Positions 7,435 through 15,615 of a stretch of DNA of 17,868 bases are shown here, one piece after another. A program made the translations under genes and the position numbers. The stretch spans positions 1 through 17,868 of the forward strand of contig CALVKV010000014.1 in the NCBI GenBank assembly GCA_944333305.1. Reading direction: 5' to 3'. The stretch comes from an uncultured Bacilli bacterium. Its GTDB lineage: Bacteria; Bacillota_I; Bacilli_A; RF39; UBA660. The first letter of the stretch is position 1; each line of letters opens with the position of its first letter. The notes under the pieces were generated by a model. That model ran no database searches and had not been told where the DNA came from. It saw only the letters and a program-made list of their open reading frames with translations.

Positions 7435-7509
7435 ACAGAAAGTTTGACAAATTACCTTAGAAAAGAAGAAATCTCCGTCAACTTTACAAAAGAAACTTAA
7501 AGACTAGAG

Positions 7510-7538
7510 TTGAAATGAATCTAATTATAGTCTATAAT
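7510..7538 (+). promoter_or_regulatory. Sigma-A-type promoter of the LCP gene
   Basis: TTGAAA (7510-7515) and TATAAT (7533-7538) are separated by exactly 17 bases. The pair lies about 40 bases upstream of the ATG at 7580, which has GGAGG at 7567-7571. It is the best promoter match in the window. Confidence 0.8.
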
Positions 7539-7579
7539 GATAAGGTATAGTTTTATGTTTTAAACGTGGAGGTTATTTA

Positions 7580-9646
7580 ATGAGAAAGAATAAAGAGAAC
7601 AAAGAAGAAAAAACTAAAAAAAATAAAAAAGGAAGACTTTGGCTTTTACTACTGAGTATCATTGTTATATTAACCAATATTTTTGCTATTTATAATATCT
7701 TATTACTAGGTCCAATCGAAGAAACAATAAGATATATAATAATTGGCGTATTTGTTGTTTTTGATCTGCTTATTATTTTTAAAGTTAGATCAAAAAGAAA
7801 ACACAAAGATAAAAAAGTTAGACTACTAACTACTCTTTTAATTTTCTATTTGCTTATAAACTGTGCGATCAGTGGTATTATAATGTATGCTTACGGAGCA
7901 TTATCAAGCATCAATAGAGACTATGTTACTTACTCTAGTAGTCTAGTCGTAAGTTCAAGTAGTGAAATAGAAGATGTAAAAGATTTATCAAATAATACAA
8001 TAGGAATATTATCTGATGAGACGAGTCCAGAAGGAAATATAATACCTAATGAAGTAATTGATGAAAATAACTTAGATGATAATAATGAAATAGTTGAATA
8101 TGACGATTACTTCACAGCAATGGCTGATTTATATGATGGTGAAGTTGATTCTATCTTTGTTCCAACTGATTATCCATCTATGTTTACAAGTATGGAAACA
8201 TATAAAAACATCACTGAAGATACAAAAATAATTTTAACTAAAGAAAAAGAAATGAAAAAATCAAGTACTAGTAGTAGAGAAAACTCAGCTGGTAAATCTG
8301 TAACAGAACCATTTACTATTCTTTTAATGGGTGTTGATTCTGAACAAGAAGGTCTTTCTCAAAATACTGTGGCAAATGGAGATAGTTTAATTCTAGTTAC
8401 CTTTAATCCTAATACTTTAAATGCTACAATGCTAAGTATCCCAAGAGATAGTTATGTACCTATTGCATGTTGGAGCGGTACTCCTGAAAATAAAATAACT
8501 CATGCTGCTGCCTATGGTACTGATTGTATGATGAGTACAATTGAAAATTATTTTGATGTTACAATTGATTATTATGCCAAAATCAACTTTAAAGGCTTAG
8601 TTAGTCTAGTTGATACCCTTGGTGGTATTACAGTAGAAGTTCCTCAAGACCTATGTACTGACAATTCTAACCGTGAAGGAGAAGTTTGTATCAGTGCTGG
8701 ATTACAAACACTAAATGGTGAACAAGCTTTAGTTCTTGCAAGAAACAGGAAACAACTAACTGGCGGTGATTTAGATAGAGGTCTAAATCAACAATTAGTT
8801 ATTCAAGGAATATTAAATAAAGCCAAAGAGTTAAATAGCATCAACCAAGTTATGGATGTATTAAACACCGTTACCAATAATCTTGATACTAACTTTACAG
8901 AACAACAAATATTATCTTTCTATGATATTGCTAAAGACATTATGAATAATGCTCTACAAAAAGACGATGCTGATTTAATTAATATTGAACAATTATATTT
9001 AGATGGTACTGGCCAAATGATTTATGATGAGCGAAGTAGAATGGTTTTATGGGATTACGTCCCAAATACTGAAAGTCGTGATGATATTATAGAAGCAATG
9101 AAAATTAATCTTGAAGAACAAGAACCTGAAATGATAAAAGAATTTTCATTCTCTATAAATGATGAAGATTATGAAAAAACAGTAACAGGATCTGGTCCTT
9201 ATGATACAGCATTCACTTATGATTTACTACCAGACTTTACAGGAGACAGTATGGAAGCTGCTAGAAGTTATGCTAATGCTCATGGAATAAGTATTAGTTT
9301 TAATGGAACTAGTGGCTATGTAGTTAGTCAAAGCTATCCTGCTAATAAAAGAATTGATTTAATAAGTGGTAGCGTTGTTTTAACACTATCAGGTAGTAGT
9401 AGTTCTAATGAAACTGGAAACGAACCTAATTATACCCCACCTACTGACGAAGAAGAAATAGATAATACAGGTACAGGAAATAATACCGTAGACACTACTC
9501 AACCTGGCAACTCAACTGGTGGTAACACTGGTGGAGGTCAACAAGGCGGTAGTACTGGAGGAAATGAAGGCAGTCAGAACGAAACAGATGGTGGAGATGG
9601 AAAACCTGGAACAGATGAAAATCCAGATGGTGCTACTACTAAATAA
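7580..9646 (+). CDS. LytR-CpsA-Psr (LCP) family glycopolymer transferase with PASTA-like domain
   Basis: A basic N-terminus leads into three membrane segments (about 18-44, 51-69 and 80-107), more than the usual one. Residues 115-222 resemble part of a periplasmic binding-protein fold (TIGILSDE, then TAMADLYDGEVDSIFVPTDY). The LCP catalytic domain (about 243-450) has LLMGVDS, the conserved SIPRDSYV (Arg289, Asp290), LGGITVEV, LNGEQALVLARNRK and D.DRGLNQQ. LCP enzymes move glycopolymers from a lipid carrier to the cell wall through a phosphodiester bond. A PASTA-like domain (about 547-605) could bind peptidoglycan. The protein ends in a Gly/Ser/Thr/Asn-rich tail. It is divergent from the surface operon, which encodes a wall hydrolase and a phosphodiester glycosidase, so the two units may build and trim the same wall polymer. 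It ends at a hairpin terminator. Confidence 0.92.
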   Translation: MRKNKENKEEKTKKNKKGRLWLLLLSIIVILTNIFAIYNILLLGPIEETIRYIIIGVFVVFDLLIIFKVRSKRKHKDKKVRLLTTLLIFYLLINCAISGIIMYAYGALSSINRDYVTYSSSLVVSSSSEIEDVKDLSNNTIGILSDETSPEGNIIPNEVIDENNLDDNNEIVEYDDYFTAMADLYDGEVDSIFVPTDYPSMFTSMETYKNITEDTKIILTKEKEMKKSSTSSRENSAGKSVTEPFTILLMGVDSEQEGLSQNTVANGDSLILVTFNPNTLNATMLSIPRDSYVPIACWSGTPENKITHAAAYGTDCMMSTIENYFDVTIDYYAKINFKGLVSLVDTLGGITVEVPQDLCTDNSNREGEVCISAGLQTLNGEQALVLARNRKQLTGGDLDRGLNQQLVIQGILNKAKELNSINQVMDVLNTVTNNLDTNFTEQQILSFYDIAKDIMNNALQKDDADLINIEQLYLDGTGQMIYDERSRMVLWDYVPNTESRDDIIEAMKINLEEQEPEMIKEFSFSINDEDYEKTVTGSGPYDTAFTYDLLPDFTGDSMEAARSYANAHGISISFNGTSGYVVSQSYPANKRIDLISGSVVLTLSGSSSSNETGNEPNYTPPTDEEEIDNTGTGNNTVDTTQPGNSTGGNTGGGQQGGSTGGNEGSQNETDGGDGKPGTDENPDGATTK

Positions 9647-9675
9647 AGAGATAAGCAAAATAACTTATCTCTTTT
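9646..9675 (+). terminator. Bidirectional hairpin between the LCP and AAA ATPase genes
   Basis: AAGAGATAAG (9646-9655) and CTTATCTCTT (9664-9673) form a perfect ten-pair stem with an eight-base loop and a T-rich tail. It begins at the LCP stop codon and ends two bases before the end of the convergent ATPase gene, so it can serve both. Confidence 0.8.
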
Positions 9676-9676
9676 C

Positions 9677-10957
9677 TTATGGCTTTAAAGCAGTTATTGG
9701 TACTACATAAATAGAGGTATCAGGGTCTTTATAAGCAGCTTCTAAAACGCCAACTATAACACACATAAATTTAGGCTTTTTAATCATGTTATTATAAAAT
9801 TCTTTTAAATTTTTAATTGCTTCATCAACTTCATTATACCCTAGTTTTATTTCAACTGCAGCATATTCACCATCTTCAAATTCTAATATTGTATCTACTT
9901 CTAAACCACTAACATTATCTCTAAAATGATATATTTTTCCGTCTAAGTAATCCATATAAATTCTTAAATCTCTTTCTACAAGTGCTTCAAAAAGAAAGCC
10001 AAATGTATTTAAATCACTTATTAATTTATCAACATTAAGATTTAAAAGAGAACAAGCAAGAGAGGGATCAACAAAATGTCTTTTTACTGACTTACCTACT
10101 CTTTCAGGAGAACGATAATTAGAACTATATGATTCTTGATTTTCTATTAAATGCAGCCTCTCAAGAAAATCTAAATAATCTAAAAGTGTAGTTCTACTAG
10201 ATAATATATCATTACCAGTCTCATATTCCTCAATATCTTTTATAATAGTTTTATTACTCACTATTGTAGATTCATTTCTTGCTAAAGATTTTAATAGCAT
10301 ATTCATTTTATTCTTATCCCTTACTTTTTCTTCTTCATCTAGTTCTACATTTAATATTGAGTCAATATAACTCTTTGGTATTAAAGGATAATTTTCTTTT
10401 TTTACTTTTAAACTTTCTGGCCATCCTCCTCTTATCAAGAGAGTAGCAAGATCTCTAATTTTTACTTCTCCAGTATTCTTATTAATATTCTTATTATCTA
10501 ACATATCAGTTATAGAAACAACACCACTTGAATCAAGAGATTCGTAAAGACTCATTGTTTCCATTTTAAGTCTTGCAATTCTACCAGCTCCAGAATGATA
10601 CACCTGTTTACCTTGGATTTCTTTTTTTAACGTTGTAGAGCCTGTTAATATAAAATTTCCTGGTCCTTTTCCCCTATCACATTCATGTCTTACTGAATCC
10701 CAAATAGAAGGAACAATTTGCCATTCATCTATTAACTGAGGCCGTTTATCTGAAAAAATATTCTTAGGATTAATTAAAGCAAGTCTTTTTGTAGAGGTTT
10801 CTGTAACATATACTGCACTTTCTGCATGATTTAAAGCAGTCCAAGTCTTGCCACACCATTTAGGTCCTTCAATTAAAATCGCTCCAAAAGTATCTAAATA
10901 ACGTTCAATCTTTTTATCTATTAATCTTTCTTTATAATCTTTCTCTCTTAAACTCAT
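9677..10957 (-). CDS. AAA ATPase of the AAA_14/DUF4143 family
   Basis: The N-terminal ATPase core has a Walker A motif GPKWCGKT (31-38), a Walker B motif LIDEWQ (Asp77, Glu78) and a sensor-like FILTGST (102-108). After a linker with LIRGGWPES (174-182), the C-terminal DUF4143 domain has a restriction-nuclease-like pattern: FLFEALVERDL (322-332), GLEVDTILEF (351-360, Asp355) and AVEIK (Glu369, Lys371). Proteins of this family are common and patchily distributed in gut bacteria; their role is not established. The ATG at 10957 has AGGAGG eight bases upstream. The gene stands alone, with phased 23-bp repeats against its promoter, similar to the repeats at the two accessory genes near the left end. 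That suggests a shared regulator, self-regulation or a common mobile origin. Confidence 0.88.
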   Translation of the reverse strand: MSLREKDYKERLIDKKIERYLDTFGAILIEGPKWCGKTWTALNHAESAVYVTETSTKRLALINPKNIFSDKRPQLIDEWQIVPSIWDSVRHECDRGKGPGNFILTGSTTLKKEIQGKQVYHSGAGRIARLKMETMSLYESLDSSGVVSITDMLDNKNINKNTGEVKIRDLATLLIRGGWPESLKVKKENYPLIPKSYIDSILNVELDEEEKVRDKNKMNMLLKSLARNESTIVSNKTIIKDIEEYETGNDILSSRTTLLDYLDFLERLHLIENQESYSSNYRSPERVGKSVKRHFVDPSLACSLLNLNVDKLISDLNTFGFLFEALVERDLRIYMDYLDGKIYHFRDNVSGLEVDTILEFEDGEYAAVEIKLGYNEVDEAIKNLKEFYNNMIKKPKFMCVIVGVLEAAYKDPDTSIYVVPITALKP

Positions 10958-10982
10958 AGTTTATTCCTCCTGCTACTAACTT

Positions 10983-11011
10983 ATCATAGTTTTAACTATT
11001 TTTCAAGATAA
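10983..11011 (-). promoter_or_regulatory. Probable promoter of the AAA ATPase gene
   Basis: On the minus strand TATGAT (10988-10983) has TTATCT (11011-11006) 17 bases upstream. The -35 is weak. The 23-bp repeat block starts two bases beyond it, which suggests activation or repression by whatever binds there. Confidence 0.5.
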
Positions 11012-11013
11012 AT

Positions 11014-11082
11014 GAACACTTTTTAAGACTTTTAGTGGACACTTTTTAAGAATTTCAGTGAACAGTTTTTAAGAATCTAAAT
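11014..11082 (-). repeat. Three 23-bp repeats upstream of the AAA ATPase gene
   Basis: GAACACTTTTTAAGA (11014-11028), GGACACTTTTTAAGA (11037-11051) and GAACAGTTTTTAAGA (11060-11074) are spaced exactly 23 bp apart, close to two helical turns. The first two copies are followed by TTTAGT or TTCAGT, and the third by a diverged spacer. The third copy overlaps the stop codon of the upstream protease gene. No clear terminator is seen between the protease and ATPase genes (10958-11068). Confidence 0.75.
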
Positions 11083-12088
11083 TTTCCAAATACTCAACCG
11101 CTTCATCAAATGTTCCTATCGCTTTAATTTCAATATCATAATCATGTTTTTCTTTTTCTTTTAAAGCCTCTTTATAATTATCTCCTTTAGGAACTAAAAA
11201 TATATCAGCATTGGCTTTTACCGCTCCATTCAACTTATGTTTAACCCCACCAATCTCACCAACACTACCATCACTACTAATAGTGCCAGTTCCAACAATC
11301 GTTAACCCATTAGTTAAATCCCCATCAGTTAACTTATCATAAATAGCAAGTGTTAACATTAAACCTCCACTTGGTCCTCCTTCACTATCTCTAAAATTAA
11401 GTTCTATTTCTGGATCCGTTTTATAATCATAAATAGTACTAACAGAAATACCCGTTAATTTTACATTATCTTCTACTTTAACAGTCGCTGTTACATCTAT
11501 CTCTTTATCATATCTAATAACTGTAACATTAACTTTATCACCTTCATTAAATTCTTGAATCTCGTTAGTATAATCTTCTATTTCTACTATATCTTTACCA
11601 TTTACTTTTAAAAGTTCATCCCCTACTCTTAACCCATCATCCTCTTTTTCATCAACATAAATTACATAAAAATGTCTATCACTAATTTCTACAGTTTTAC
11701 CGGCTTTCGTATACGCTAACATAATAGCAGTCTGATTAGCATTCTCTAAATAAATCCTATTTCTAAACATTATGTCTTCATTACTCTCATCTTCATTAAG
11801 TTCTACATCTTCTCTTTTTTCTACTTCATAAGACGGAATAAGATTACCTAATATAAAAGAAGCCACATTGCCTTCAAGCTCTCTAACATAAGCAAAGTTT
11901 AAAGAACCCGAACTAGATTCACTTTCCTCTATTTCCACCCTATCATCAATATTAATAGTCCCACCACCTGCATAAATATAATAAGGTAGTGGAAAGGTAA
12001 AAACAAAATAACATACTATCAAAAAGATAATACTCTTATAATATTCTTTCATAAACTTTTTTATTTTTAAATAAACTTTATTAAACAT
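11069..12088 (-). CDS. YlbL-like PDZ/Lon-type serine protease
   Basis: Numbered from the ATG at 12088, this 339-residue protein has one N-terminal membrane segment (about 18-38) and an extracellular region. That region carries a PDZ domain (about 126-205, GLRVGDELLKVNGKDI) and a C-terminal Lon-type protease domain (about 210-335). The Ser-Lys dyad is visible: Ser240 in GGPSGGLM and Lys283 in GGVKHK. Domain order and length fit the YlbL family. The substrate is unknown. The ATG at 12088 is chosen because GAGG lies nine bases upstream and it gives a normal membrane anchor; a longer frame from 12151 would run into the divergent gene. It is divergent from a YlbJ-like gene, and ylbJ and ylbL are also neighbours in Bacillus. 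Confidence 0.88.
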   Translation of the reverse strand: MFNKVYLKIKKFMKEYYKSIIFLIVCYFVFTFPLPYYIYAGGGTINIDDRVEIEESESSSGSLNFAYVRELEGNVASFILGNLIPSYEVEKREDVELNEDESNEDIMFRNRIYLENANQTAIMLAYTKAGKTVEISDRHFYVIYVDEKEDDGLRVGDELLKVNGKDIVEIEDYTNEIQEFNEGDKVNVTVIRYDKEIDVTATVKVEDNVKLTGISVSTIYDYKTDPEIELNFRDSEGGPSGGLMLTLAIYDKLTDGDLTNGLTIVGTGTISSDGSVGEIGGVKHKLNGAVKANADIFLVPKGDNYKEALKEKEKHDYDIEIKAIGTFDEAVEYLENLDS

Positions 12089-12109
12089 AACATCAGTCCT
12101 CACTATATC

Positions 12110-12138
12110 ATTATACCAAAAGAAGGTAATTTTATGAA
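12110..12138 (-). promoter_or_regulatory. Possible promoter of the YlbL-like gene
   Basis: On the minus strand TATAAT (12115-12110) has TTCATA (12138-12133) 17 bases upstream. The -35 overlaps the start codon of the divergent YlbJ-like gene, so the 45-base gap must hold control signals for both. Confidence 0.5.
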
Positions 12139-13045
12139 AAGAAAATATCAAGAACTATTAGCAGTCTTAATTATTTTATTTATCTACCTAGGTATTTTTA
12201 TAAACCCCTCTCTAATTATAGAAAGTGGTGTTTCAAGTATTAATATCTTTAAGACTAAACTATTCCCCTCAATATTTCCTTTCTTTGTCTTAGCATCTTT
12301 ACTACTAGAACTAGGAGTTGCTACTAAAATAAGTAATAAGCTAAATCCCTTAATAAAAAAATTATTTCATGTAGAAGGAAACAGCGCTTTTATAATTTTA
12401 GTTAGTATTATCTCAGGCTTTCCTAGTGGTTCTAAATATACCGCTTTAAGTTATAAAAATAAAACTATAGATAAAGATACTGCCAACTATCTTTTAACCT
12501 TCACCCACTTTGCTAATCCTCTTTTTATCTTAGGAACATGTGGTATTATTTTAAATGATTTAAACATTGCTTATAAAATTCTTTTTATTGAAATAATATC
12601 TAATATAATTCTTGGTATTATCCTAAGGCCTAAAAAAATAATAACATCAAAAAAAATAGTAGTAAACCATAATATATCTTTTTTAGAAGCTCTCCCTAAA
12701 GCCATAAATGAAGCGATTAGCCTTCTTCTTTTTATGCTAGGAAGTATTACCTTCTTTATGTTTTTAAGTAAACTAACAACTTCTCTTCTATCACTAAATA
12801 CCTTAGGAAAAGTAATATTTACTGGACTTTTAGACATGACTAGCGGAATTAGTTTAGTCCCTACTCTTAATACTAATAGTTATATAGCAGGGCTTATCAT
12901 CCTTACCTTTATCACTTTTGGTAGTTTTTCTGTTCATTTACAAGTCTTAAACAATATAAAAGAAGAAGATCTAGACTATAAATACTTCTTCTTAGGTAGA
13001 ATTATTGGGACATCTATTGCCCTTATTTTATATATTACATTTTAG
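12134..13045 (+). CDS. YlbJ-like polytopic membrane protein
   Basis: This 303-residue protein is almost entirely hydrophobic, with about eight membrane segments. It has the features of the YlbJ/nucleoside-recognition (gate) family: LFPSIFPFFVLASLL near 43-57, the loop SGFPSGSK (94-101), and NPLFILGT (128-135). YlbJ is known in Bacillus as a sporulation-associated membrane protein, and its molecular role is not settled. The start ATG has AAGG eight bases upstream. It is next to the YlbL-like protease gene, and its stop codon overlaps that of the convergent pilin gene by four bases. Presence of YlbJ does not by itself show that the organism sporulates. Confidence 0.8.
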   Translation: MKRKYQELLAVLIILFIYLGIFINPSLIIESGVSSINIFKTKLFPSIFPFFVLASLLLELGVATKISNKLNPLIKKLFHVEGNSAFIILVSIISGFPSGSKYTALSYKNKTIDKDTANYLLTFTHFANPLFILGTCGIILNDLNIAYKILFIEIISNIILGIILRPKKIITSKKIVVNHNISFLEALPKAINEAISLLLFMLGSITFFMFLSKLTTSLLSLNTLGKVIFTGLLDMTSGISLVPTLNTNSYIAGLIILTFITFGSFSVHLQVLNNIKEEDLDYKYFFLGRIIGTSIALILYITF

Positions 13046-13548
13046 TAAACATAATTAACTGGTGAGTTTATCATAAAAGAATATGTTTCATCAGTAAAAT
13101 TAGGATGAGTTAAAACAATAGTAATTTTTAAATACCCATTAACACCAGGAATATATTCTATACTGGAGTCTGGAGAAAGCATTAAATCAGCTATTCCGGG
13201 AATTTCATAATCTATTACATTACCACTTCTTCCATAACTTATAACACCACTACTAGGATTAATAGCAATCGTTGTCTCATAACTACTAGGATTATCAAAA
13301 GCTAAAGTTGCACTATGCCCATCAGCACTTACATTAGTAACACCTACTAAATGTCCCGTTACTAAATCAGATTGAATCTCTTCTTGTAAATTATTACTAA
13401 ACGATATAACTTCATTGTTAATCTCCTCTATTTGTTCTCTATTACGATAACTAAGTATCATATTATACATACTGACAACAATAGTTGAAATAATAATAAA
13501 ACAAACTAATAATTCAACAGAAGTAATACCTTTTCTATTTAGAGTCAT
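13042..13548 (-). CDS. Type IV pilin-like protein (minor pseudopilin)
   Basis: The 168-residue protein has a prepilin N-terminus: RKG then ITSVELL, with Glu at position +5 of the mature protein. A hydrophobic stretch runs to about residue 30. The positive leader, Gly at the cleavage site and Glu5 are what prepilin peptidase recognises; Ile replaces the usual Phe at +1. The C-terminal part is likely a beta-rich pilin head, with no recognised subfamily. The ATG has AGGTGA seven bases upstream, ten bases after the stop codon of the other pilin gene, so the two are cotranscribed. It probably forms part of a competence or type IV pilus fibre powered by the ATPase encoded at 14188-15615. Confidence 0.8.
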   Translation of the reverse strand: MTLNRKGITSVELLVCFIIISTIVVSMYNMILSYRNREQIEEINNEVISFSNNLQEEIQSDLVTGHLVGVTNVSADGHSATLAFDNPSSYETTIAINPSSGVISYGRSGNVIDYEIPGIADLMLSPDSSIEYIPGVNGYLKITIVLTHPNFTDETYSFMINSPVNYVY

Positions 13549-13558
13549 AACTAATCAC

Positions 13559-14101
13559 CTACCCTTTAAATACCTCAATGGTTCCATATTTATAAGTATT
13601 ATTTGAAACATACTCAACTATCACCCGGTAATATCCTGTTATAGGCGTTTTACTTGTATTTCTACTATAAGTAGGTAAGTAAGATATATATTCTCTAAAA
13701 CTTCTACTAAAATTTGTATTATCCTTAACATAATTTTTAAAAGTAGTAGTAGAATATGGAGTCAAATAAATTTTAGAGACGTTATTAACCGTCATAAAAG
13801 CAGCACATGAATTAATACCATCAGAATTAGTATATAAACTACAATCACTAATATCAAAATAGCCATTTATACTAGCCGCATTATAACTAGAATCAGGTAA
13901 TCCTTTTAAAGCAATCATTCTAGCCCAATGAGCAATATAAATAGACTCAACTGTATCATAGTCTCTATATCTTTCATATTCACCTATAAGAGGAAAAAAA
14001 TTAGTATAAAGTATAGAAAAAATAGCCATAATAAAAACACTTACAATCAACGTTTCTACCAATATAAAACCTTTGTTATTTGACTTTTTTTTATAACCCA
14101 T
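13559..14101 (-). CDS. Type IV pilin-like protein with prepilin signal
   Basis: From the ATG at 14101 this is a 180-residue protein. The leader MGYKKKSNNKG is followed by FILVETLIV (Phe+1, Glu+5) and a membrane helix to about residue 35, a canonical prepilin signal. The head contains two cysteines about 11 residues apart (DCSLYTNSDGINSCAA), a possible disulfide loop. The start is firm: GAGGGAG lies just upstream and a promoter (14147-14175) beyond it. A longer frame to 14218 would run through that promoter. It is the first gene of a two-pilin operon divergent from the pilus ATPase. Confidence 0.82.
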   Translation of the reverse strand: MGYKKKSNNKGFILVETLIVSVFIMAIFSILYTNFFPLIGEYERYRDYDTVESIYIAHWARMIALKGLPDSSYNAASINGYFDISDCSLYTNSDGINSCAAFMTVNNVSKIYLTPYSTTTFKNYVKDNTNFSRSFREYISYLPTYSRNTSKTPITGYYRVIVEYVSNNTYKYGTIEVFKG

Positions 14102-14115
14102 TTTAAAGCTCCCTC

Positions 14116-14144
14116 TTGTAATTAAGTTATTCTTAATATATAAT
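14116..14144 (+). promoter_or_regulatory. Promoter of the type IV pilus ATPase gene
   Basis: TTGTAA (14116-14121) and TATAAT (14139-14144) are separated by 17 bases and lie about 44 bases before the TTG start at 14188. The -35 overlaps the ribosome binding site of the divergent pilin gene. Confidence 0.65.
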
Positions 14145-14146
14145 AT

Positions 14147-14175
14147 ATTATAGTAAAATATTAAGACAAAGTAAA
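14147..14175 (-). promoter_or_regulatory. Promoter of the two-pilin operon
   Basis: On the minus strand TTTACT (14175-14170) and TATAAT (14152-14147) are separated by 17 bases. The -10 elements of this promoter and the divergent ATPase promoter are only two bases apart, so the two units probably compete or are co-regulated. Confidence 0.65.
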
Positions 14176-14187
14176 GGGGTTGATACT

Positions 14188-15615
14188 TTGGTAACATATG
14201 ATATGACCAAAACACCAATAGTTAATGTAGTTGATGATATAATCGCTAACGCATCTAAAGCTGGCGCCAGTGATATTCACTTCGACCCTAGAGAAGACTA
14301 TTTAATGGTAAGAATAAGAATAGATGGAGATTTACAAGATTATACAAAAATACCCAAAATATATGAAAGAAATCTAATTACCAGAATAAAACTTATTGCC
14401 AACATGAATATAACTGAAAGTAGACTACCCCAAGATGGTTCTATCAAAGGAACAATTAAAGGTATCAATTTAGAAACTCGTGTTTCTACCCTACCTACTA
14501 ATGAAGGTGAAAAGTGTGTCATCCGTATTCTTGATTATTCAAGAAGTCTAGAAGGACTAGATGCTCTCGGTTTTAACGAAGATAACTTTAAAAAACTAAA
14601 GAAAATGATCGCCGAACCAAATGGTATTATTTTAATAACTGGTGCCACTGGTTCTGGTAAAAGTACTACAGTTTACTCTATTTTACAAGTATTAAATAAA
14701 AAAGAAACTAATATTATAACTGTTGAAGACCCAATAGAAATGAATCTTGAAGGCCTAAATCAAGTTCAAGTAAATAGTGAAATTGGTCTTGATTTTGCCA
14801 CTGTTCTAAGATCTATCTTAAGACAAGATCCAAATGTTATTTTAATTGGTGAAATTCGTGATAGTGAAACTGCTAAAATAGCCGTTCGTGCTTCTATTAC
14901 CGGTCATTTAGTTTTATCTACAATCCATACTAACAACTCACTAAGTACCATTGAAAGATTACTTGATATGAATGTTGAAAGATATTTATTATCAAGTGCC
15001 CTATCAGGAATTATTTCTCAAAAACTTGCAAAAATGCTTTGTCCTCACTGCCGTATTAAAGAAAAAACCACGCCTTATCAAAAAAAAGTTTTCAAAATGG
15101 CTTTAGATAAAGATATAGAAGAAATATATAATGCTAACCCAAAAGGCTGTGATAAATGTAATAACGGTTACCATGGCCGTATCGCTATTCAAGAAGTATT
15201 GATGATTAATGATGAGATTAGAAATGCTTTAAATGAAGAAAATCTAGAAAAAGATGACTTAAATAAATTAGTTTATACTTCTGATGTTATAACTATGCTT
15301 CAAGATGGACTTTTAAAAATATTAGATGGTTCTACTTCTTTTGATGAAATATACAAAATAATTGATGTAGATGATGATCTAGATGTTTACTGCAAAATCA
15401 AAGGTATAAAATATAATGAAAATATGCACGAAGAAAAAATAAAGAAAGAAGTTACAAATAAAAATGAAGCTGAAAATAATCCTAATACTGAAACAGAAAT
15501 AAAACCAGAAAAAAGCAAAGCAAAAGAACCAATTCAAATCATAGAAGGTCCAACTAATGTAATAACTCCTGAAATTATAAAAGAAGAAAAGCAAAAAGAG
15601 GAAGAAATACTATAA
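14188..15615 (+). CDS. Type IV pilus/competence assembly ATPase (PilB/GspE/ComGA family)
   Basis: All hallmark motifs of the secretion ATPase family are present: Walker A GATGSGKS (152-159), the Asp box TVEDPIE (178-184), Walker B VILIGEIRD (217-225), the His box STIHTNN (244-250), and a four-cysteine zinc site (285, 288, 321, 324). It powers pilus or pseudopilus assembly at the inner face of the membrane. At 475 residues it lacks the large N-terminal domain of PilB, so it is closer to ComGA. It carries an extra Lys/Glu-rich disordered tail of about 60 residues. The TTG at 14188 is supported by AAGGGG eight bases upstream; ATG 14203 is too far from that site. The usual platform protein gene does not follow. 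The stop codon lies inside a terminator hairpin shared with the convergent gene. Confidence 0.92.
   Translation: MVTYDMTKTPIVNVVDDIIANASKAGASDIHFDPREDYLMVRIRIDGDLQDYTKIPKIYERNLITRIKLIANMNITESRLPQDGSIKGTIKGINLETRVSTLPTNEGEKCVIRILDYSRSLEGLDALGFNEDNFKKLKKMIAEPNGIILITGATGSGKSTTVYSILQVLNKKETNIITVEDPIEMNLEGLNQVQVNSEIGLDFATVLRSILRQDPNVILIGEIRDSETAKIAVRASITGHLVLSTIHTNNSLSTIERLLDMNVERYLLSSALSGIISQKLAKMLCPHCRIKEKTTPYQKKVFKMALDKDIEEIYNANPKGCDKCNNGYHGRIAIQEVLMINDEIRNALNEENLEKDDLNKLVYTSDVITMLQDGLLKILDGSTSFDEIYKIIDVDDDLDVYCKIKGIKYNENMHEEKIKKEVTNKNEAENNPNTETEIKPEKSKAKEPIQIIEGPTNVITPEIIKEEKQKEEEIL

Noticed and set aside
12571..12837. Minus-strand frame of 88 codons inside the YlbJ-like gene
   Set aside because: It is antisense to a well-supported membrane protein, with no ribosome binding site or family signal.
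12134..13045. Using the YlbJ-like gene as proof of sporulation
   Set aside because: YlbJ-like proteins belong to a broad membrane family, and no other sporulation gene is in the window.
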